64,000 nt of DNA from Kuschelorhynchus macadamiae (GCA_030620095.1 JAUTXW010000059.1:62001-126000); one strand, 5' to 3'; positions 1 to 12,479 are shown, counted from the first letter of the stretch. A program made the numbers and translations. The notes: generated from the letters alone by a model not told the origin.

Positions 1-750
1 AAATATATTTAAAAATGTATGTCTATGGCGGTATGCTTAACAAAATAAACAGGGACAGCAGCATAAGTTACGGTCATAGAAAAAACTAAAGTTATCATCT
101 TATCCTTTGCAGTTTCTTTCTTCTTTATATTTTTGATTTGCTCTTTTAAAGCATAATTTAGCATTAACATTATTTCTTCTAAAGTTATTTTTTAATGTTT
201 GTTCTCCTATATTATCTAAACGCCCTGGCCGATTTTGATAAGTCAAACGTAAGTTGTAAAGGAAGTTTCTCTGGTGGTCTAATGTATTTTGATTTGATAT
301 CCGTTCACCCGTTTGTTTGTAATATTAATATAAAAAATACAGGTAAACGGGCGATAAAGGCAGGGTTTTATAATTAATTTTACATTTGTTTAAATACCCT
401 CTTCAAACTAAAACACTGAAGTGTGTAAAAGACATACAACTCCATTTGGTAAAAGGTATCTTTTTTGCTCTCCCATTATGGTGTCTATGAAAACGTGCAA
501 CCTCAAATTCTAGTATTGTAATGGACATTTTCGGAAAATGAACATTCGGTATGAATAAACGTTATTAAGGGACTACCCTCATTACAATTTTTATGTATGT
601 ATACAGGTGGTAAAAAAAACATGTGACAGTAATTTATATTAAATGACACTATATAAAAATGAACTAACATCTGATATTAATATTTGAATTATTGCATTAC
701 AAAAGTAGTTTATAGGTGAAATCTCATTATATATCTTATGAGAGTTCCCT
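1..750. other. AT-rich intergenic DNA, nothing recognised
   Basis: I see no gene, RNA or clear repeat here. Short frames of about 60 codons occur, but none has a recognisable motif. Confidence 0.6.
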
Positions 751-754
751 CAAT

Positions 755-1095
755 CGTTGCATTTTTACAAGTGCTCTTTTATATCGCAGATTAGAGCAAA
801 TGTATACCTTTGGCAATTTTTTTTCGCCAAGATCGATTACAGCCTTATTATGTATGTACACCTATTACTTCGCGATGGTTTGACCAATTTGGTTGCCATT
901 TTGAACGAATATTTAGGATATCACCGAAATGGTCCCATACCAAGATAATTGAAAAAATATTAGAATGGCGGAATAACGCCATTTTGAACTCTTTACTCGA
1001 CTTTAGATTGGACAATATGCGTTCACTAATACGTTCAGCAATCTGTACTGGCTATTTGTTAAATTTGATTGTTACAGTAAAACTCGTATAAATAG
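755..1095 (+). pseudogene. Possible mariner-like (DUF4817-type) transposase fragment
   Basis: Two overlapping frames share peptide patterns seen around the second catalytic Asp of mariner-like transposases. A block starting FRQD followed by PYYV lines up with the family pattern FQQDGAPPHY, and RNGPIPR lines up with the RGGPIPW stretch that precedes the third acidic residue. The match changes frame, no N-terminal helix-turn-helix is visible and no TIRs were found. Compared with the three better mariner-like fossils in this window, this is the weakest, and it could be chance similarity. Confidence 0.32.
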
Positions 1096-1119
1096 AACTA
1101 AAAAATTTTATAAAAAATT

Positions 1120-1265
1120 GAAACTAAAAAGTGAAAAATAATGTTTTATTGATCTGAAAAATTTTACTCTTTGAAGTCATGTTATTAGATAATTAACAAT
1201 AAGTTTGGCGCCAATTTTACAAAGTACAATTTCTCAGATCAATAAAACATTAGTTTTCGTAGTAG
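1120..1265. repeat. Small palindromic (foldback) repeat
   Basis: A perfect 18-bp inverted pair (1140-1157 with 1234-1251, core TTTTATTGATCTGA) continues imperfectly to about 45-bp arms around a short loop. There is no coding content. This is the form of a palindromic MITE; the family is unknown. Confidence 0.6.
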
Positions 1266-2158
1266 TCGGTTTCATTTTTTTTTAATATTTTTTTTAGAAT
1301 ATGCTAAACCCTAATTTCTGAGTATAATGCCTAGGTTTAAGAGTTAGATGCAAAGTTTAATTCTTTCTGTCTTTTAGGTATAAGCATTGAAACATTGGCC
1401 GAAATGCGCACGCGCCCAGATGTTTGACATTTTTAAGAATGAGAAATTGACAAAGTTAACCTTACTTTTTGATTAATTAGTGAATTCTTAATTTACTAAT
1501 TCCTACAAATTAATTTGATTGTTAGTGTTTGTTACTTCAAAGTAGGCAGTGTATGTACAATAAGTGAAATTATAGGTTTTAACTTTTAATTTTACAAATC
1601 AAGCCGTCATAATTGTATTAAAAATAATTATTTAGTCAGCCACTATAAAAAAAGTAATTATCAAATTACAGATAAAATTTAAAAAAATTATGATTTATAG
1701 TTTGTATAATTTTAAACTGGTTGGTTTATTATTTCAGGAGTTTAGCAAATAGGTATCATCACCTTTTTATTGTTTTAGTAAACGACATGTCGTTTGCATG
1801 CAGGTAGGCATTGTTTGTCTATTTTAGAATATGCCTGGAAAATTCCATGAATTACACCAGCTACTAAAAACTAAAAATAATTAAGCGAAATACTACTTTT
1901 CAGCGGGAACGAGAGGGCGGAGGATATACTTACAGTGCGCCCAGTTACCTTCTAAGAAAATCATTTTAAAGTTTTTGGGGAAACTATCGCACAGAAAAAG
2001 GTTTTAAATGGCACCAAATAATATTTTGACTGGCATTAGTACTATCAATTTCAAAATATATACATATGTTATCAAAAAACTGGATATCAGTAACTCCTTT
2101 ATTCAAAATATTTTTCCAGTTTGAAAATGTTAAGTCCGTTAGGGTTGATGATGGTATA

Positions 2159-2159
<1 letters not shown>
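1266..2159. other. AT-rich intergenic DNA, nothing recognised
   Basis: No coding, RNA or repeat structure that I can support. Confidence 0.55.

Positions 2160-2213
<54 letters not shown>
2160..2213. repeat. (AT)n microsatellite
   Basis: Uninterrupted AT dinucleotides, about 27 units. Open frames across it that read YIYIYI are products of the repeat and not proteins. Confidence 0.97.
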
Positions 2214-2217
<4 letters not shown>

Positions 2218-2759
2218 AACGCGGCAAGAACTATAATATAGTAGAGAAAAGCATTTTTTGGGATGACCGCTAAAGCAAAATGGAAGAGAACATCCGAAAT
2301 CTTCGCTGGGCGTGATGTTCTTCTATTATTACGGAGCAGTATAACGATTAAGAGTTTCATCACAGACAGCTTTATGCAGCTAATATTTTCCGAAAATTTT
2401 TGCGATTCCAATATTATACCCTCGCCTTTATATCTATGTGTATACCTCAGCATATACAGTGTATTAATAATACATTATATTGGCTGTTATATGAGAAAGT
2501 AATATGCAAGAATCCTAATAGTCTACCTAAATTAAAAAAAAATGTTGGCATATTTTTTAAAATTTTTTTAATCGAAAAATTAAATAGCTTCTATTCTAAA
2601 GAATAAGGGTCATTTTGAAAATAATAAAAAAACGTATGTTTAAAAAATAAAACATTCAATTTGACCGGTTTGAACAAAATGTAAGTTTTGTGCAAATAGC
2701 CCAAATTTCAATTTTTAAATTGAATTGCAGTTTTTAATCATTATATTAAATACAAAGAC

Positions 2760-3310
2760 TTAAAATTTGCTATGTTTATTGGTATTCACTAGAAGTATCA
2801 TTTCACAAGTAGTATTTATCGAAATTCATTAAACACAAGTAAAATTATTTTGAATGTCATGTTGTTTTTGATATTTTAAAAGTTATCTAGTAGACTTAGA
2901 TATCGGAAACCAGGATAGTTTGGTCAGAAACTTGAAAAAGAAAATAATATTTTTTTTTAGTCTGATCGGAACCAAAAAAAATATTATTTTTGTTTTGGTT
3001 CCGATCAGACCCAAAGTCTTTGTTAAAAAAAAATCAGAAACGCCATTTTTCTACAAACGTCAAAAACATTTGGCTTTCTGTCTCTGTACGAGAACTTAGG
3101 ATTCCCTGCTTTTGTGATCTCACGAATATGTTCATACAAAATATCAGAGGGGATGGGCAGTTCCATTTTCACGGAAATTTCCGGTAGATTAAGAGAAAAT
3201 TCGAACTCTTGAACCTTATATTCATAATTGTATTTAAAGCGAGAGGGCTGAAAAACGTCTTTCAATTCTTTGTAGGTATGAAACAAGCAAACAAATGCGT
3301 GCAAGCCAAA
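2760..3310 (-). repeat. Dispersed repeat, copy 1, with a coding-like minus frame
   Basis: This block resembles 13290-13800 over most of its length. Shared landmarks on the plus strand are CACTAGAAG, ATTAAACACAAGT and AACGCC-TTTTTCTACAAA. A further shared tail (CCGGAACTTCCCT) lies at 3380-3450 here and at 14470-14560 in the other copy. On the minus strand, 3304-3023 is open for 93 codons, with the stretch LPIPSDILYEHIREITK. The homologous frame of the other copy reads VLYKYIHGITK at the same place, so the similarity persists at peptide level. I do not recognise the family. It may be a transposon-borne exon or a decayed host-gene duplicate. Confidence 0.6.
2960..3010. repeat. Perfect 18-bp hairpin
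   Basis: Bases 2960-2977 (GTCTGATCGGAACCAAAA) are the exact reverse complement of 2993-3010, with a 15-base AT-rich loop. The hairpin lies inside repeat copy 1. The corresponding place in copy 2 (about 13440-13500) has no such hairpin, so it probably arrived later as a small foldback insertion. Confidence 0.85.
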
Positions 3311-3450
3311 TTGTAAGTTCTATATATGGTAGAATCTTTTCACCCCTCAGATTGCTAATGACAAGGTTAGGATATTCATATGAAAAAAAAAACATTAAAT
3401 TCAGCTATATCCGGAACTTCCCTCGTACAGAATTTCACTATGTACATATA

Positions 3451-5889
3451 ACATAGTCTATACGTGCATATAATTATTTTGTAATAACTTTATATAAATT
3501 CTATAACCTGGAATTTATTTGAATTTTTTTTAGTTTCTAATTTATTGCTATTATTAAAATTATTTATTTTTGATAATTTTATTTGTATACTTTAAAAAGA
3601 ATAACTAAATAAGAGAGGATTTATTCCAGGAAACCGAATTTTACCGAATAGGTAAACATTTAATTTGGCCTCTATTTTGTTTCGCCATATACGTATTAAA
3701 ATTTTACCAGTCTAGACCTGTTTCAAAGTTTAAAATTTTTCAGGTATTAATATTGTAATAATAACATCTATTTTTAATTTGGAGTGGTCGTATTATAAAA
3801 AGATATATTATTTTAAATTCATGATGCCTTCATTAGGCATCACAACGTCAACATTTGAGTCTTATTGTTATTGCTTTAACATTTTGGCGGGGACAAAAAT
3901 AGACATACAATTTCAGGTCCATATTTAACAGATTCGAACTCATCGTACCGAAAAGTTAAGGCAGTTTTGTAAAACAGGGCACGTTCTCATGAAAAGTTCC
4001 TTCAGCTTTTGAAAATCTCCACAAATAGCAGAGTAGCAAATTTGAGAACATTTTTCGGATATGTCAACAACGATACGCTAATTGCCATACAAAAATTCAG
4101 AGATTCGGTCTTTTGAGCTTTGGAAGACTATGAGACTAACGGCACAGTTTTGGAAAATTTTGATTGAAAGGAAAATAGGAATTTGCATCTATATTAGTGT
4201 TACTTCACTGTCAATTCCGAAGGGTTTTTCTAATCCCGGGATTTTCGAGATTACTTGCATGATCTCGGGGTTACGTGCGTCGTGGGATTAGTCATCTATA
4301 AGATACAATAATGACATTAGTAACTTTATGTAATAAGTTAAAACACAATAATTAACCGAAAACATTTCTTAAAAAAATTAAAACGAGTGTAAATGTAAAT
4401 ACAAACAAAGGTTCAAAGTGCAAAAGCAAAAATATTAGTGCATCTAAAGGTTCGTTTTACGTCCACGCTTGTGTGGTGAATAGCTATTAAAAATTAGAAG
4501 GCTTGGTTGAAGATTAGGCCCTCGATTGCATTTGTGAATAGATCAATTTCACGCCTAATGATGTCGACCAACCGCACTTTATTATTTTTATATGCTTTTG
4601 TATTAGTCGACACTTCGAATTTTTTTATAATGCCTTTTGCAATTTAACTTTTAAAGGTTAATTTGTCAATTCTGTTTTAATTAAATACATTAAAAATAAT
4701 TTTGTATAATTTCTACTTCCTTCCCGACATTTAGTTGTTATTAAAAAACTAAATAAAATAGCTAATTTAGATTTTTTTAAATGTGGAAATTTAATATATT
4801 TTAATATTGGCAACATAACAGAAAGAAAACATATGTATTTCATTTAAGAAATGTTTAATTCCAAACATCTGTTGTAATGTAAACTGATACTGATATTTTA
4901 AATATTTTAAGAATAATCTAAATATTTTCATACATCCTGGTTGCCAAAATATATAATATATAAGTTTCACTAAAAAATATAAGCACAAATGTATTGCTTG
5001 TTAAAATATGACACTAAGCTTACAAAAAGAAAAAGATTAACTCAAACAAAAGCGGGTTGATCTGTAAAAGTCAGCAAGTTTAGAAAGTTTAAAAAGTCTT
5101 GATGTTTTGTATACTAGAGTTTTAAGCCTTCTTAACTTTTTAACTCCGAAAGTGCGTCTAAAATGGATAACGTAAATTCTTTTTAACTTTTTAATGAATG
5201 GCTTTAGGCGAGCAAGTTTTAATAATATATTAAACTGAGCTCTGTTATTATGCAAATAAAATTTATTTATGCATATATTTAACATCATGGTGAAAAGGAC
5301 AAATATGTTTTTATAATTCAAGTCACATAACAACTTTACAAATGTAAAGAAAATATTTCACATGTTGTTAATTTCCTATTATTTTGATAAAATTGCAAGT
5401 TTATTATATAAACATAGATTTATTATTCAGTATGTTCTAAAGAACTCACTAAATTTAATTTAATACAATTACTTAGTCACCATACATGTCATAGATGTCC
5501 GAGGAGTATAATACAAGCCACCCTATTTTTTCCTATAATTGCTGGTTTGAACTGCCACGAGAATAATTCCCAGTTAAATTGTAGATTGAAACTAATTTCC
5601 AGTTAAAAATTGGGTTTTATTTCTAGTTTAAACTATTAATTAAGACTAATTCTTTCTTAACGTGTGACTTAAGAATAATTGCAAGTTTAAAATGTAAATT
5701 AGGCTTACTTCCCAGTCTACAATGGCAATTAAAAACTTACAACAAAATCCGAAAATGAAAAATAATAGAAGGTGCCAGAAAGTCGAGTTTATGTATGGGA
5801 GTCTGAAAATGGTAAGAAATACGAGGAAGGAGGAGAATTGGAATAAAATAAATTAAATATTATCGTTTTCACTTTTTTTTTATTACAGG
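3451..5889. other. Intergenic stretch, no gene recognised
   Basis: It is AT-rich. Bases 4235-4291 contain an imperfect palindrome built on TAATCCCGGGATT and ATCTCGGGGTTAC. A 98-codon minus frame at 5333-5037 is rich in Lys, Leu and Arg but shows no family motif, and I do not call it a gene. Confidence 0.5.
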
Positions 5890-6342
5890 ATGGCAGTCTC
5901 AAATTATTTGTTCAACTTTTCGGCTTTGGACAAACATCTTTAGCCCATTTGTTATAATACGGACCTGCAATTTTTATGTCATGTTTTAGAAGCTTTTAAC
6001 CATCCAAAACCGATGATATCTCAAAGTCACAACACCAGTAACAATTTACATACCGAATTTCATCTTCTATCTCTCTTAAGCACACTGGTTTCTATGTTTG
6101 ACAGAAAATTAAGTGAAATATTATTAATATTAGATAATCGAACATTTCTAACAAAAACTTAGAGAACAAAAATTGCAATAACAATATTTGTTTTGCTTGA
6201 CGCTCTTCGTATAAAAATTAAAACGATTTTCAAACACTTCGGATTTTTCGACAAAGCTCAAAAATTAAAGACAAAATATCTAAACAGTCACGGCGGCATT
6301 TTGTTAGGCTCCCAGTTGCTTAATTTTGCCTTAATTTAACCT
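5890..6342 (+). pseudogene. Unidentified coding-like frame broken by two TAG codons
   Basis: Starting at the ATG at 5890, this frame runs about 150 codons with only two internal stops, both TAG, before a terminal TAA. About eleven stops would be expected at this base composition. A run of thymines and TTACAG just upstream (to 5888) resembles a splice acceptor. The middle part reads as a mixed hydrophobic/polar protein (for example LLSLLSTLVSMFDRKLSEIL). I do not recognise a domain. It may be a decayed exon of a host gene or of a transposon. The two TAG codons could also be sequence errors or, less likely, recoded. Confidence 0.4.
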
Positions 6343-6479
6343 CCTATCTTTTCTCACTTACGGCACAGTATAAATAAACTTCTACCGTGCTTACGGGATC
6401 TCTATACTAGTCGTCATTTTTGGATTGATTTTTCTGTCAAATTTGAAGTAATTTGGATAATTAGTTTTTTAGTGTACAT

Positions 6480-6523
6480 ATTTTTTAACATTACACCAGG
6501 CCACCATTTTGTTCCGTCATATT

Positions 6524-6613
<90 letters not shown>

Positions 6614-6900
6614 CAATGCCCAAAATTGACAGAGAGACAGTCAGACCGACGGGATTGAGAAAACATATTTTTGAGCATCTAGAAATGTTAAAACGTGGAG
6701 CTATGTAAAACCCTGCGGGGGAATTTTTTCACGACTACAAACATTTTATTTGATCGCCATTTTGTTCTACCATCTTAAATTCGTACCCCAATTTTGCCAG
6801 ATCATCTCTATATCACATTTAAATCTTGTACAAAATTTGAAATCAACCTACCAATTAGTTTTCACGGGCTGATGTTTTTAATACTTTATTAAAACGCCAA
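6480..6900 (+). repeat. Composite dispersed repeat, copy a
   Basis: It belongs to a family seen five times in the window (see also 12480-12625, 14570-15660, 27040-27545, 41490-42740). Landmarks are CCACCATTTTGTTCC, a tract reading GACAGAGAGACAGTCAGACC followed by ATTTTTGAGCATCTAG, and a TTTTTTCACGA tract. The copy is split by a TA microsatellite at 6526-6612. It has no coding capacity that I can defend. Confidence 0.75.
6526..6612. repeat. (AT)n microsatellite
   Basis: About 43 uninterrupted AT units, sitting inside composite repeat copy a. Confidence 0.97.
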
Positions 6901-7447
6901 TAAATCTATTTATCACGTGAATATTTTGGGTAATTTATAATCGGGGAACCATAAAACAAATAAAATGTCCAGTAAATTTTATAATAACATGAATAATTTT
7001 GTTAAGTTCGGAAGTTGTTCAAAAGGCACCTAAAATATACGTTTTCATTGTCATCACTGACACTATGAGCACATCGGAAACGATAACCCAACGCCTCAAG
7101 CAGAATAGTGTATATATAAAATATATATTTGAAACTAATCGAAGAATTTCATGATTTTCGCATATTTCCAAGCTATAATCTATGCCTATGTACTGGGTCT
7201 TTGGACATTTTATTTCTTGCAACCTCTGAAATATACCGGGTTAAGCATATTAAACTGATATTTGTTTGTAAATTTTAAACTATCATCTGTTTTTTTTTCT
7301 GCAGGACATAACTAAATGCTAATAATGAAGATAAGCATTCTCTAATAAAATGTTGTGTTGTAGTATACCGGGGTAGGTTAAATAATTTCAAATCCAAAGT
7401 TGCATTTGAGGCATTGTATTTTACTATAAAATGTTATTGTTATGCAC

Positions 7448-8463
7448 TAGACATGGGACATGTAACTCATTTTAATGATGCGCTTCACTGATTCTGGCTC
7501 ACTTTACTGAGTCAGCTCACTCAGTCGGCTCAATTGAGCTGCGAAACGAACGTCGTTCTCCATAATGTTAGAATAAAATACCTAACCTAACCTACATTAT
7601 TGTCTTAAAAAGTAAATTGCCTTATTTTGTATGCGTATTTACCATTAGGCAGTTCCAACCACATCTAATATCTATATTTGTATTTATTTTACATCTAAGC
7701 AACCGAAATCAAAAGATAAAACCTAAAGAGTTAAGACCGCTAAGCCGCGCCGCGGCCGCATCGGGAATGTAACAAACAGCACATATTGCAATGCAATTCG
7801 ACTCTTTCGGCGGTCGGTGACTCTGCGGCTCTCATCGTCGCAAGTCGTTCCCGCTCCGTTACGCTGTAAGTGAGACATCTATATGAACGGAAGTCCAGCT
7901 TCAAACATTGTAACTAATATTTCGCTCTACATGTACTGAATGCATTTCCATCTTTTTTCTATATTATGGTGAGGTTAGAGATTTAGTACCTAAAGAACAA
8001 TTAATCGAATCTGGTATGCCAATATTGTACGTGAGGCAAGCCGGGAGATCACGCAGGCTCCGATTTTATGTTGGAATAATTCGCTTTAAGTCTATATTGA
8101 TTTTTATGACGATTTGTTGTTAAAAATATGTAGCTTATAATATATAATATAATAACACACATTTTCACTTAAGGATAAAATTTTAAAAGGCAGTAATTTA
8201 AATTAGTAATCTTCCAATATCAACCAACAAACTATTATGGATTTTGGGGTGCTATCTACTAGATAGTATATTTAACGCATATTTTTTTTTTAAATTAGCA
8301 TTGACAATTATCAAATTAACAAGCCCAGCTTAAAATTTAAATTTTAGAGTGGTCGAGTTCAGAGTGTCAGAATCGAAAAAATCTGTACCGCGGAACTGCT
8401 TCAGTGACTCACTTGACTGAGCTGATTCTTTGCGCCAGCTCTCTCCTGAGTTACACATCTCTA
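7448..8463. mobile_element. Non-autonomous hAT-type element with 8-bp target duplication
   Basis: The left end reads TAGACATGGGACATGTAACT and the right end, read inward on the minus strand, TAGAGATGTGTAACTCAGG, so imperfect TIRs share TAGASATG and TGTAACTCA. The bases flanking them are TTATGCAC (7440-7447) and TTACGCAC (8464-8471): eight bases with one mismatch, the length expected for hAT elements. Subterminal regions hold repeated GAGTCA/GAGCT-type words (GACTCACTTGACTGAGCTGA on the right, TGAGTCAGCTCACTCAGTC on the left). A CG-rich patch (about 7738-7890, with GCCGCGCCGCGGCCGC) stands out from the AT-rich surroundings. No transposase was recognised inside. Class assignment rests on the TSD and end form only. 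Confidence 0.72.
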
Positions 8464-10677
8464 TTACGCACAGTGTCTTTTTGGTATAATGCGGAGCTAT
8501 GTCAAAATCAATCAAAAAAAGAAAAATATGATGGTTAAATTTATAATGATTTTTTTTTTTGGTAAAAAGAAGTACCGTGTGAAACATTTGCATTTAAAGG
8601 AGAGTGGCACGTCTGCATTACCCTTTAGACATTGTGACCTATATTATTTTAATTCGAAAATAGAATACTGTTGGAACTTAGCATCAAAGTGGTAAATGCA
8701 TATCAATCAAAAAACATTACTGTAAATCTAGTCATCAAAATTATGACATAAAAATTCACTATAAACTTAATTAAGGTATAAAGTAGCTAAAATAGAAGTA
8801 GGTCATAACATTTTATTGAAGGGCGCATATACATGTTCCTAAAACAAAATGTCTCAAACAATGCTCTATAATGTTCAAATTATTTAAGACATCAAAGAAA
8901 ACTAAAAGCCAAAATGTTACAAAAGCTCGATTTTCTCTATTATTGAACAGCTGGTCTCAGGGGTATTATTTCGATAAACTACATGACATGAAATTTAATA
9001 CTTATAAACAAATCACCAAGCCAAGAGCAAAGTTTGAAGACTCATATACATAAAGGCAAATATTGCGGCTTTGAAATAAGAAAGATATCAGAGTAATTCT
9101 AAAATTGGTCTTCTTTTCAACGCCACATTGCAGAAATCATGTAATTTATATGTAGCATGAGAACAGAGAATTTAATTTCACTCCGATAATTTACCTGTTA
9201 AAATTCGTCGAATAATTTAAAAGATAGGATATTTAGAACGTCCATCCAATACTCAAATCCTAATGATGATAGTTAGCCCCTTTCCCATCCCAATCTGATA
9301 AATGTATACAAATAACTGTAAAGTAAGTTCGCTCGCGTCCTATTGTTTTTGCTACTATGTTAGTTTGTCGCATATTAAGCAAATAAATAAACCAATAAAC
9401 CTCTTTAAGACTGCGCAGTGACGTGTATCGTATTTCCGAGTTCAAATGTCGACATCTTGTTAGACTATATAAATCGAGTTTCCGTTCCAAATCTCATATT
9501 TTCTCTAGTTTACAGGCAAATTTTACGACAAGAGTTGGATGTTCGAGACAGTTGTAAAAGGCACAGGTGTCAAACGGAAATGGGAGTCACAAGATAACTC
9601 TATTTCTCTACAAAGAAGCCTTTTTTATTATTAAATGAAATGAAAAAATAAATTTTGCTTGAGAAAACAAAGTACTCGAACCAGTTTCTTGAATTTGATT
9701 TCGTTCTATCGAGTCTACAGCTCTTTGATAGATAGCCTTGATATAAATGTATAGGTTAATAACACTTTTACAAAAAAAACTACATTATTCTGAAAACCAG
9801 AGGGATCTTGCAGAATCATTTAAACATAATTAAACATTTAATTTCCGAGTATTGAAGTGCTCACAGTTTTAAGTAGAACGACTAATTTTTGGTCAATTTT
9901 CAAACATCTGTAACTTTCTTATGTATATATATATTTTGATTTCAATTTTTGATATGTTGGAAGATGCGTTCTCGATACTTACATTACATACACATACACA
10001 TTACCTTAATATTACAGAACGGGAGTAATGGTTTAGCCAGTTATACAGAAGATAGGTAAAAACATAAAATTTCACTGGCGACTGTGACATAGAGACATGG
10101 TTCACGAATTATGATTATATGCTATGAGACACATCTTTAGACGTTTTTTCAATTTAATTGCTATCTGGATTTTCAAGGCTTACTTAGTCATAAAATCAAA
10201 CTTATTTAACTATTTTTTCTTGGCTTTCTGTTTGATTTTTAAATTTAGTTCAAAGGTAAATAATAATTACAGTTATTTAATTTAAAAGACGTAAATTGTG
10301 GGTTATCTTTTGCTTTTTTGAATATATATTGCTTTTATAATAATAAATATTATTGTATCAAATATACTCAAGGACTTCCAAAATCTATAAAAAAGTTGGC
10401 GGCAATATAATTTTTATTTCCGTGACAGTCTTGGCAAGCTAGGTCATTAGTGTAGTTAATATTTGTAAGGATACCTCTAACCTCATAACTTTAAGACGAC
10501 TTATCATCTCAGTCTAAAGAGTACAGAGTCTTTCTTCATAATTCGCCACACCTATAATTGGTTTAATTTTAAGATATAGAAAAAAAAGGTAATCCATAGG
10601 TTGTTTATCACGTAGTTTATAGAAAACCATTTTTAATGTATGCCGAATACCTCAAAAATGTGTGGAATAATATCTTC
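8464..10677. other. Intergenic stretch, no gene recognised
   Basis: No family motifs on either strand. Frames of 60-76 codons (8871-9053 plus, 9490-9260 minus) are unsupported. Confidence 0.5.
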
Positions 10678-10806
10678 TTGCTGATTATAAATATACTAGG
10701 TATTACACATATATGTAAAGATAAATTTGAGAAAAACCCTCCTTTAAATATCTCAGGTTTCTTTTAGGATGAAGGTATCAAAACCTAGTATATGTATAAT
10801 CAGCAA
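10678..10806. repeat. Short MITE with 24-bp TIRs
   Basis: Arm 10678-10701 (starts TTGCTGATTATAAATATAC) pairs with 10783-10806 (ends GTATAATCAGCAA), matching at 23 of 24 bases. The 129-bp unit has no coding content. A related left half occurs at about 15696-15790 (TTGTTGATTATAAATATA through the AAAAACCCT tract), and a related right terminus at 39769-39787 (AATATATGTATAATCAGCA). Confidence 0.72.
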
Positions 10807-11213
10807 AGATGGGTCTTTACTACACATTCGTAGGAGTGTGCACATAAACAATAATGTTCTATAAGGTTCTTAATAAACTCTGCAGCTTCTTTATTTAATA
10901 TTTTTCCTATATCTTAAACTCAAGTCAAATTTTGTGGTGTCAAATTATGGACGGCGAATTTGGAGAAAAGACCTAGTGTAAAAGTATATGTATCTCTATG
11001 TATTGAGCTAAAGCGCGATTCAGTAAATCCGATTATGCAAGCTGTATGGCACGATTACAATACAAGTATTAATTGGGTATAGTTACATTCTATTTTACAT
11101 TGTTACTAAAATACATTTGTTATTAACATTTTTTGATCATTTTTTATTCGCGAATAAAAATTTGCTTTATTTAGTAATTTCCTAAGTATGATTACTAAAT
11201 AAATATTTTAACA

Positions 11214-11557
11214 TTGCAAATGTTTATATCATGGCACAGTATAGTTACGAAATTCAAAAATTTCAGGGTCTTGCATACGTCCCAGGTGCCGATTCTTGAA
11301 ACAGGGAGCTCGGTCCTCCAGAGACCGCTCCATAAGAAATACACAGGTTGTTCTCCTAGTGAACGCGATCCTCGTTTTAAGAACATAGGCCCCAAGCACA
11401 ACACCGAGTTCAACAGGCGAGACGCTGAGACGACGATGAGAGAACAGAAAATTTGTCTATGATACCGATGGACAAGTCTAGCTAAAGAGTTGAGAGCAGT
11501 AGCAGTAAAATGAATTTTATAAATTATTGCAGCATTTAATTTCTTACCCACATACAT
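11214..11557. other. GC-richer island with overlapping unsupported frames
   Basis: Bases 11270-11470 are clearly richer in GC than the flanks. A plus frame of 82 codons (11214-11462) and a minus frame of 120 codons (11557-11195) overlap here. An AG after a pyrimidine-poor stretch (near 11267) and CAGGT words give weak possible splice sites. I recognise neither protein and cannot choose a strand. It could be a host exon, a repeat fragment or neither. Confidence 0.25.
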
Positions 11558-12057
11558 TACATATTATTCATTATTCAGCCGTAAATGGTACTTGCTATGA
11601 ATTGATACTATAGGAACTAGAAAGATAACAAGTATCGAGAAATTGTTAAGGGTATTATTAAGTCAATCTTAATTATCCCAAATATTAATTTGAAATCTAA
11701 ACCCTATTTTTGTTTATACTATTAAGAAAGCGGAATTTTGGATGTGCCAATTTCTATTTCGTTTATAAGGATACCGACAAAAATGAATTTTTTTGTAGGC
11801 CATTCTTTAGGTTAGAACGTGTTACGGATGCCTGGGGATGGCTTTTATAGTCACAATCACCTCTAATATAATCTGTCTGCCGGTCTCTTAGTTTACCCCG
11901 ATAAATTTTAAACGAATTGTGCCATCGACTTTGGTACATAAGTAGTAATCCATTTGAGAATGGTTCGGATTGTTATGATGTGAAATCGGTTGAGGGGAAG
12001 GAGGTGATGTGGGGGTTAACTAGTAAAAAATACTAATTTTTCGTTGTTAACTCCCTA

Positions 12058-12456
12058 ATATGGCTTTTCAAAGGTTCTTGGGTACTTAGATTTAAATTGC
12101 AACACCTAATTTTATTTTGGTGAAAAATAAGTGATAAGGGTAAACAGGAGAGGGGGTAAAAATTAAAATTTATTTAAAAAATTGAGTTATATGTTTTTCT
12201 ATGGGTTTTTGGGCATGTAGAATTTAATTGTAAAATATGATTAATATTTTGGTGGAAAGTAAGGTGTAAAGGTAAAAGAAAGAGGGCGTGAAAATACATT
12301 TATATAATAGTAAGTAATATGTCTTCTATGGGTTTTTAGACATGCAGATTTCAATTATAAAACCTGTTTAATGTTTTAGTGGAAAATAAATGGTAAAGTT
12401 TAAAAGAAAAGGGGTTGAAAATAGGTATATTATATTATATGGAACTAATATATCTA
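12058..12456. repeat. Degenerate tandem array, ~130-bp unit, about three copies
   Basis: Units are anchored by TTTTCAAAGGTTCTTGGGTA (about 12064), TTTCTATGGGTTTTTGGGCA (about 12195) and CTTCTATGGGTTTTTAGACA (about 12323). Each is followed by an AATTTAAATTG-like tract, a TTTTGGTGGAAAA tract and an AGGGG-TGAAAAT end. A worn partial unit may lie at 11940-12057. Confidence 0.75.
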
Positions 12457-12479
12457 TTGACAGCGTTTTTATTAATTAC

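Noticed and set aside
3905..3990. Second B-box-like word (GAGTTCGAATCT) on the minus strand
   Set aside because: No A box or acceptor stem around it.
5037..5333. 98-codon minus frame rich in Lys, Arg and Leu
   Set aside because: No family motif, no flanking splice or promoter signal, and composition typical of a chance frame in AT-rich DNA.
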